Assembly (NCBI RefSeq): GCF_019393635.1
Contig: NC_057861.1
Location: forward strand, 58,884,532 to 58,948,531
Length of the DNA stretch: 64,000 nt
Reading direction: 5' to 3'
From: Dromiciops gliroides
Taxonomy: Eukaryota; Chordata; Mammalia; Microbiotheria; Microbiotheriidae
Position numbers and translations under genes: made by a program
Part shown: one piece after another, positions 58,210-64,000 of the stretch
How positions within the stretch are numbered: the first letter of the stretch is position 1
Layout: the number at the start of each line of letters is the position of its first letter
Notes under the pieces: generated by a model
Databases searched by the model: none
What the model was told of the DNA's origin: nothing
Seen by the model: only the letters and a program-made list of their open reading frames with translations

Positions 58210-59332
58210 AAGAGATCAAACTGAAGGGAAACAGATTCAAAACCCTCCATAAACCTGGTTGGATCCTCAGAATATCTCCCAAGTTTTTCCTTAATCTGGG
58301 CCAAATCAGACATGGAAAAAGGGACATGAACTCTGATTGTCCCATCTCCTGAAGCTATTTCTCTTAAGGGAAGTAGAGGTCGGGAGCAGAGGGCCCGAGT
58401 ATGACTGACCGCTCTGGGTATGCATGGGACTATACTCTAACACAGGAGGGTATAAGTAGGGTGCAGTAGGAGGAGTAATAAGAGGGTTTGGTCCTGCTGA
58501 AACTGGGGTAAGATAGGGAGGCTTCCTGGACTCAGACTTGGGTGAGGGAGTCTAGGTGAAGGAGGAGACTCAGAAGAAGAAGGAAGAGAGGCGGGGGCGG
58601 GGGGGGGGGGGGGGGGGGGGGGGAGGGAATAAGCCTGAGTTCAGTAAGGGGTCATCTAACAATTCAAGATCTCTAGACTCCGAATAAGCAGGTGGCCCGG
58701 AGTTAACTTCATCAAAGCTAAGCTTTCCTAACTTCTAACTGATCAGCGCTGATCCCTTAGATGTTGATTCTGCACCAGAGACATAAAAGCAAGTAAGTAA
58801 GGAAGCTTTGACTATCTCCCTTCCCTCCAGGAAAACTGTTCCAATTGAAAAACAGTATTATAATTTAGTGTTCCATTTAGAGGCCCGGTTTCTTGGTCAC
58901 CTAGCTGATACTGTGCCAGGCAGTGTTGCAATAAAACACCAATCACTTTCTTTTTAGATCAATGAAATAAAATTTATCCCAATTCTCCAAAATCCATCCC
59001 AGTGGGGAGTCTTTGGGAATGCTAGCCTCCTGACCCACCTGTAACCTCCCTGAGGTTACTGACACCACACCGGAACCTGCGTCCAAGTGGGTGTCAACTA
59101 AAAGTGGAGACTGGCTCCAGGGCATCCCCAAACTACAGAGTCTAGGGGCAGGGTAAATCCCTTAACCAATTCCTGATCAAAGGGAAATCCCACAGGACAA
59201 ATCTCTTGATCCTGGATCAACGAGAAATACCCCTGCTTCCTTTGAGCTCGACTCCCAAAGGAGCAAAACCTGGGTGCAGGAGTGAAAGGTAAATCCCAAA
59301 CTTACCTTGACAAGGTCTGACTCCACTGCTAA
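58210..59332 (-). pseudogene. Retroviral gag remnant and leader
   Basis: A minus-strand matrix-like stretch (PLGWILENW at about 59010, then a part about CNTAWPQYQLG in another frame), a proline-rich part and a capsid-like stretch beginning SDLAQIKEKLG (about 58308) occur in gag order. A poly-G run and frameshifts break the frame. The capsid similarity stops at about 58210, where host-like sequence begins. Above 59156 lies non-coding leader with a probable splice donor. Confidence 0.65.
58599..58623 (+). repeat. Poly(G) run of about 25
   Basis: About 25 consecutive G on the plus strand lie inside the retroviral gag remnant, preceded by GCGGGGGC. The exact length may be unreliable in any assembly. 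Confidence 0.85.
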
Positions 59333-59955
59333 TGATGTGGGAGGCAAAAAAAAGGGGTTAACAGAAAAACCTCAGACTCAACCTCTAATTTAGATATGAG
59401 CTCTAAAAGTGATTCAGTGTCCAGTTAATGGATAACTTACAAGGGAGGATGCTAGGTTCTCTTACCCACATCAATCACCACCCATAATAAAAACATAGAG
59501 AGGCAGGTCTGAGAGACCTTAACTATAACAATGATATACTGACAGGGTATATAAATTAAAACTAGAAATAAATGATAAATGAAGATATTTTGAAACTAGC
59601 CATGGGAATCCAAAAGTGACATGCACAGAAAAGGCCAAATTTGTCCCCCAAAAAACCTTCCACTGAAAATACCTCCACAGAACAAGGTACCGCCTCAGGG
59701 GTTGGCTTAGGACCCCGGGAACTCCAAATTAGGATAAACCCTCCCCTGTACCTCCTTAAGGTGGAGATTATTATGAGAATGATAATCAATTTATCCATAC
59801 TATAAATATAACTGTGTTTTCTTTCCCTATTGGAGAGACACCTTTCCAGTATTCTGGTTCTCTCCCTGTGTTCACTCATAGTATTGCAATAAAACTTGGG
59901 AAACTGAGTCACTCAGTCTTGTAATTCTTTTGGGACGACTCATGATTAGTTTGAC
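59333..59955 (+). mobile_element. LTR-A copy, plus strand
   Basis: It starts TGATGTGGGAGGC and contains AATAAAACTTGGGAAACTG near the end. It is the left arm of an inverted pair with 59961-60436; the last bases are lost at the joint. Confidence 0.82.
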
Positions 59956-59960
59956 CCCTG

Positions 59961-60436
59961 GGGTGGAAAGGTATCTCTCAAATAGTGAGGATAAATTGAT
60001 TATCAGTCTTATTATAATAATCTCCACTTTAGGGAGGTACAGGGGAGGGCTTATCCTAATTTGGAGTTCCTGGGGACCTAAGCCAACCCCCAGGGAGGGT
60101 ACCTTTTACAGTGGAGGTGTGTTTTGAGGGTTTACACATCATAAGGTGAATGTGGGGACAAATTTGGCCTTTTCTGTGCATGTTTCTTTCTGTTTCCCAT
60201 GGCTAGTTTCCCATTTTTCATTAGAATTTCTATTCCCTGTTTTGTGTCTTATTGTTATATGACCTGACCCTTTATGGTCCCGTTATGGGTACTGATTTCT
60301 GTGGGTACAATAACCTAGCATCCTGACTTCTGAGTTATCCATTAACTGGGGTCTGACTCCCTTTTAGAGCTAATATCTGAATTAGAGCTTGGGTCTTAGG
60401 TTTTTCTGTTAACCCTTTTTTCACCTCCTACATCAA
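59961..60436 (-). mobile_element. LTR-A copy, minus strand, 3' part missing
   Basis: It reads as the reverse of LTR-A from GGTATCTCTCAAATAG to CACCTCCTACATCA. The polyadenylation end is missing at the junction with the neighbouring plus-strand copy. Confidence 0.82.
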
Positions 60437-60609
60437 TTCCACACATAAAAAAGGGAGTCTGGAACTTAAATAGCCTCAGGGCCTAAAATGAAGTCGTAGC
60501 TATAGCAGTTATGTATGGATTTAGGATTTAATCGTGAGGTCATGAGGTATCCTAAGGAATTACAAGACGCAGTGACTCAGTTTCATATGTTTTATTAAAA
60601 CACTGTGAG

Positions 60610-60796
60610 GGCAGCTAGGTGGTGCAGTGGATAGAGCACCGGCCCTGGAGTCAGGAGTACCTGAGTTCAAATTTGACCTCAGACATTTGACACTTACTAG
60701 CTGTGTGACCCTGGGCAAGTCACTTAACCCCAATTGCCTCACCAAAAAAAAAAAAGAAAGAAAGAAAGAAAGAAAGAAAAAAGGAAAAAAAAAACC
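60610..60796 (+). mobile_element. SINE inside LTR-B copy 2
   Basis: A plus-strand copy with a long (AAAG)n tail. CACTGTGAGG, part of the LTR, is duplicated at 60601-60610 and 60797-60806. Confidence 0.94.
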
Positions 60797-60951
60797 CACT
60801 GTGAGGCCACAGGGAGAATACCATAGGAGAAAAGAAAAGGTATATACCCTAGGGGGAAGAAAGAGGGTGGCATTTATAGTAGGTAGGCTATCCCCTCATT
60901 ATCCCAATCTCTTCCCCAAGTAGGTACAGGAGAGGGCCTACCCTAATTATC

Positions 60952-61106
60952 TTTTTTTTTTTTTTTGGTGAGGCAATTGGGGTTAAGTGACTTACCCAGG
61001 GTCACACAGCTAGTAAGTGTTAAGTGTCTGAGGCTGGATTTGAATTCAGGTACTCCTGAATCCAGGGCTGGTGCTCTATCCACTCACTGTGCCACCTAGC
61101 TGCCCC
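60952..61106 (-). mobile_element. SINE, first of two at one target site in LTR-B
   Basis: A minus-strand copy bounded by CCTAATTATC at 60942-60951 and 61107-61116. Confidence 0.95.
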
Positions 61107-61116
61107 CCTAATTATC

Positions 61117-61270
61117 TTTTTTTTTTCAGGCAATGGGGGTTAAGTGACTTGCCCAGGGTCACACAGCTAGTAAGTGTCAAGTGTCTGAGGCTGGATTTGA
61201 ATTCAGGTACTCCTGAATCCAGGGCTGGTGCTTTAACCACTTCGCCATCTAGCTGCTCCGCCCCCCCCCC
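61117..61270 (-). mobile_element. SINE, second of two at one target site in LTR-B
   Basis: A minus-strand copy bounded by CCTAATTATC (61107-61116) and CCAATTATC (61269-61277). Confidence 0.95.
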
Positions 61271-61364
61271 AATTATCTATTAATCCGTTCTAGCTGTCAT
61301 TACCCAGAACTCAGGTCTTAGAGCTCAAATATCTATTGTTAACCCTTTTTAGCCTCCTCCATCA

Positions 61365-62223
61365 AAGTTATTAAGAGATAATTGACTTTAAAAAGTTTTC
61401 CCCAGGTTGTTAGGGTTGACCCACAAGTAGCCCAAAGAAGCAAGGCATTATGGAGAGTAGTAGGGAAAAGCATGCAAGTGACTTCCAATGAATGTGCAAT
61501 ATTTTTATTTCTACCACAGCCTAGTGACTGTGTAGGCTGAGCTCTCAGAAGGTTGAGAGGTGACATCCCCGGAGATGAAGAGACACCAACACCTCCTGAG
61601 AGGTAGAGGAATGTCTCACCACGTTCCAGGTTGTTAGGGAGAATGAAAGGTTCTTAAAGGAAAGAGAAGCAAGCCTTCCATGGAAAAAAGTGGAGGAAGG
61701 GGCAGAGCTAAGGTAGAGGAAGGGAGACTTGACTTTTGTCAAGATGATAAAATATAGAAGAGTGCTATATAGAGAAAAAAGAAGAGAAAAAGGACAATTA
61801 TACAATTAGAATTCAAAGACAGATTTGAGACACTTGGTGAAGAAGAAAGAGCTGGATACTCGGAGAAGGAAGCCACTAGTTCTCCAGGGAACAATAGAGT
61901 GGAGGCAGATGAATTATCAGGTGAGTGAGTGATCAAGTAGTGGCAATAGTAAGGGATTCCTTGCTCAGAGGGACAGAGGCAGCTATCTGTTGAAGAGATA
62001 ACAATACAGAGGTCTGTTGTCTTAATGGGGCATGTCTTCTGGACATAACAGAGAACCTCCCAAGACTTATCAGAATGGATGACAACTCTTCACTTCTGGT
62101 GATTTTCGTGTGGGCATAAATATTGACAATTATGAAATCTGAGCAAGAAATGAAAGACTACGATCACAGGTTGTAGTTTTTTTCCACCACTTTTTACCAA
62201 GGGTGTGGCATTTAAAATTATAT
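61365..62223. other. Unassigned intergenic sequence
   Basis: A stretch between LTR-B copy 2 and LTR-D. It contains purine-rich parts near 61780 and no recognised gene or repeat. Confidence 0.45.
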
Positions 62224-62770
62224 GTAGTCACCCTATTTCTGTCCCAAGTTTTACGGAAACTTAGCTGGGGTTCCTAATATAGTGCTACTTATAAATTAGA
62301 GGCTTTAGCGCCAGTTTGGGGGCATTAAGAATTTATTAAAGTATATTAAATATTAGTAAAGCGAGAGAGAGCGCGAGCACATGGCTCAGAAAGTTCAGAA
62401 GCCCTATGTACCTTGGATAGAAGAGTGAGAGAGAGCAATACTTCCTCCGAATCTCAGACCCCCCAAAATTCGAGTCACTGTGGAAGCTTGCTGCAGGCAG
62501 GAGGAGAGCCTGCCCTTACACATTGCTCAAAGCTAATAGGCTAGCATCATTCAAATCTATTGGTTTACTGGATTTGAGGGTGGTCTGGCTGATGTCAGAG
62601 TACAGAGCCCTCCTAGGGGAAAAAGCCTTTAGGTAGGTGTGGTTTTAATTCCTATTCACAGTTTCCTTCGAAACCACATTTCCTTTGAAATTCTCCTCAC
62701 TCTGGGCTGGTCCCCAAAAAAGGTCTGACCAGGCTCTCTGGTTCTCATAGAACCCCAAAACACCCAATTA
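62224..62770 (-). mobile_element. LTR-D solo copy
   Basis: It runs from TGTAGTCACCC to TTAATAATTTTCTCACA. A reverse AATAAA near 62335 gives the strand. The AATTTATTAAAG...GAGAGAGAG block is shared with LTR-C and the CAAAGCTAATAGGCTAGC block with 33526-34170. Confidence 0.65.
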
Positions 62771-62948
62771 TTAATAATTTTCTCACAAGGGTAGATGAGC
62801 AGCCCTGAAAAGGGCTTGGCAAGCTCTCACAGCAGAGGCACTAGTCCTCCCGGAACACCCAGTAAGCTCCTGGCAGAGTCATGGGATGAGTGGAGGGGCT
62901 AAAGGGCTGGGTCAAAACACCTGAGGTCACCTTTCCTGTCAATTCTTG

Positions 62949-63110
62949 GTTTTTTGTTTGTTTGTTTGTTGGTTGGTGAGGCAGTTGGGGTTAAGTGATT
63001 TGCCCAGGGTCACACAGCTAGAAAGTGTCAAGTGTCTGAGGCCAGATTTGAACTCGGGTCCTCCTGAATCTAGGGCCAGTGCTCTATCCACTGCACCACC
63101 TAGCTGCCCC
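62949..63110 (-). mobile_element. tRNA-derived SINE
   Basis: A full minus-strand copy with a (GTTT)n tail, between two solo LTRs. Confidence 0.93.
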
Positions 63111-63284
63111 TATTTCCTCAACTTTTAAAATGCGGATAATAAGAAAATTCACTCCACAAATGCTCACAGTGTCCATGGGAAGAGTAGATATGATTTAAGA
63201 GTGCCCCCCCGCATTGAGACACACACCTGGGAACCAGGGACCAAGGCAGTTTAGTTTACCTGTGAGTGCACATTGAGGTGGGAG

Positions 63285-63947
63285 TGATGTAGGAGGCAAA
63301 AAGGGGTTAACAGAAAAACCTAAGATCCAAGCTCTAATTCAGATATTAGCTTTAAAAGGGATTTAGACCCCAGTTAATAGATAATTTAAGATTTGGGAAA
63401 CAAGTCAAGGCCTAAGTTCTCTTACCCACATTAATCACCACTCATAACAAGAACATAAAGAGGCATTAAGGTCAAAAAGACCTTAACAATGATACACAAT
63501 GATACACTGACAGGGTATAGAAATTCTAATGAAAAATGAAGATATTTTGAAACTAGCTATGGGAATCAGAAAGAGAGACATGCTCAGAAAAGGCCAAATT
63601 TGTCCCCAGATTCACCTTATGATGTATAAACCCCAAAAACACACCTCTACAGAAAAAGGTACCTGCCTCAGGGGTTGGCTTAGGACCCCAGGAACCTCAA
63701 ATTAGGACAGGCCCTCCCCTGTACCTCCCTAAGGTGGAGATTATTATAATAAGACTGATAATCAATTTATCCATCCAAAAATATAACTGACTTTACTTTC
63801 CTTATTTGAGAGATACCTTTCTACTATTCTGGTTCTCTCCCTGTGGTCACTCACAGTATTGCAATAAAACTTGGGAAACTGAGTCACTGAGTCTTGAATT
63901 TCTTTTGGGGCGACTCACGATCAATTTGACCCTAATTCCATCCCACA
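63285..63947 (+). mobile_element. LTR-A solo copy
   Basis: The most complete copy of LTR-A: starts TGATGTAGGAGGC, AATAAAACTTGGG near 63862, ends CCATCCCACA. The left end TGATGTAGGAGGC matches the other copies. Confidence 0.82.
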
Positions 63948-64000
63948 TTAGGAGGAAAGGGATAGTTCCAGAGGAGGTGTCACAGATGTAGGTTGGGAAG

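Larger units (their letters stand above)
56190..58210 (+). pseudogene. SYCP2/SYCP2L-like intronless host-gene segment
   Basis: Plus-strand frames, broken by stops and shifts, follow the N-terminal part of the synaptonemal-complex proteins SYCP2 and SYCP2L: a helical stretch near 56240-56440, NSILEKVPQ (57080-57106), LDIGDYDLQVSLSEVLCRM (about 57172-57228), then [49 protein letters not shown] (57435-57680) and VMKIEKHFDLQSNIVKA (57970-58020). No introns are present, so it derives from RNA. It is interrupted by LTR-A (56441-57074) and two SINEs. Both ends stop inside coding sequence next to retroviral remnants and no poly-A tail is seen. SYCP2L looks slightly closer, but I cannot decide. Confidence 0.75.
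55285..61364 (-). mobile_element. Rearranged minus-strand endogenous retrovirus
   Basis: In minus-strand order: LTR-B (61364 to about 60545), a short gap, an inserted LTR-A pair, leader with a splice donor (TCAAG/GTAAGT at about 59305), gag remnants (about 59150-58210), a host SYCP2-like segment, an env membrane-anchor remnant, a polypurine tract and a second LTR-B (55941 to about 55285). No pol is seen. The gag looks gammaretrovirus-like (class I). All retroviral frames are broken or truncated. Confidence 0.7.
60545..61364 (-). mobile_element. LTR-B copy 2 (probable 5' LTR), carrying three SINEs
   Basis: It matches LTR-B copy 1 piece by piece (CAGTTTCATATGTTTTATTA, AGGGAGAATACCATAGG, GCTATCCCCTCATTATCCC, GAGCTCAAATATC). 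SINEs at 60610-60796, 60952-61106 and 61117-61270 enlarge it from about 290 to 820 bp. Confidence 0.8.

Noticed and set aside
5092-63128. Dozens of short open frames sharing a peptide like [19 protein letters not shown] or [18 protein letters not shown]
   Set aside because: They are the two strands of the same SINE translated at each copy. There is no sign of a protein family.
47800-64000. Exons of the next host gene (EPS15L1 expected from human order)
   Set aside because: I read both strands for conserved, spliced coding blocks and found only repeats and retroviral remnants.
1-64000. CRISPR array or bacterial operon signals
   Set aside because: The repeats are dispersed SINEs with target duplications, and the genes are spliced eukaryotic genes.

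Overview
This window is animal nuclear DNA, almost certainly from a marsupial mammal. Its two genes are spliced genes with GT-AG introns whose exons match a mammalian neighbour pair (in human, CALR3 and C19orf44 on chromosome 19p13.11, as I recall). The rest is packed with tRNA-derived CORE-type SINEs of the kind described from marsupials (Mar-1/WSINE1-like), along with old L2, CR1/L3-like, MIR-like and L1 3'-end fragments and several endogenous-retrovirus LTRs. I cannot name the species.

Genes. Two genes are arranged head to head around a GC-rich bidirectional promoter at about 8.5-9.45 kb, which carries a near-consensus ZNF143/Staf element and a CCAAT box. To the left, on the minus strand, lies the 5' half of the C19orf44 orthologue: a probable untranslated exon 1 and coding exons 2-4 (383 codons here, remainder off the left edge). 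To the right, on the plus strand, the complete testis calreticulin CALR3 runs from the ATG at 9194 to the stop at 46842 in nine exons (1188 nt, 395 residues), with all junctions and phases intact. It has a signal peptide, the calreticulin signatures and a C-terminal KDEL. Its introns hold most of the repeats, including a solo LTR in intron 7 and a (TC)n tract that serves as the pyrimidine tract of exon 5.

Layout. 0-5 kb: C19orf44 exons. 5-8.5 kb: its first intron, with CR1/L3-like and SINE sequence. 8.5-9.45 kb: shared promoter. 9.2-46.8 kb: CALR3. 46.8-47.4 kb: CALR3 3' UTR. 47.4-55 kb: repeats, including a pyrimidine tract of about 500 bp at 49.9-50.4 kb. 55.3-61.4 kb: a scrambled minus-strand endogenous retrovirus (two short LTRs, polypurine tract, env membrane anchor and gag remnants). 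An intronless piece of a host meiotic gene of the SYCP2/SYCP2L family lies where pol should be, and several younger LTRs and SINEs have inserted into the structure. 61.4-64 kb: two more solo LTRs. I see no further host gene after CALR3.

The most unusual structures are the host-gene segment inside the retroviral remnant, SINE sites hit twice in succession so that three copies of the target repeat remain, and CALR3 exon 5, which is in frame, has a microsatellite acceptor and a weak donor.
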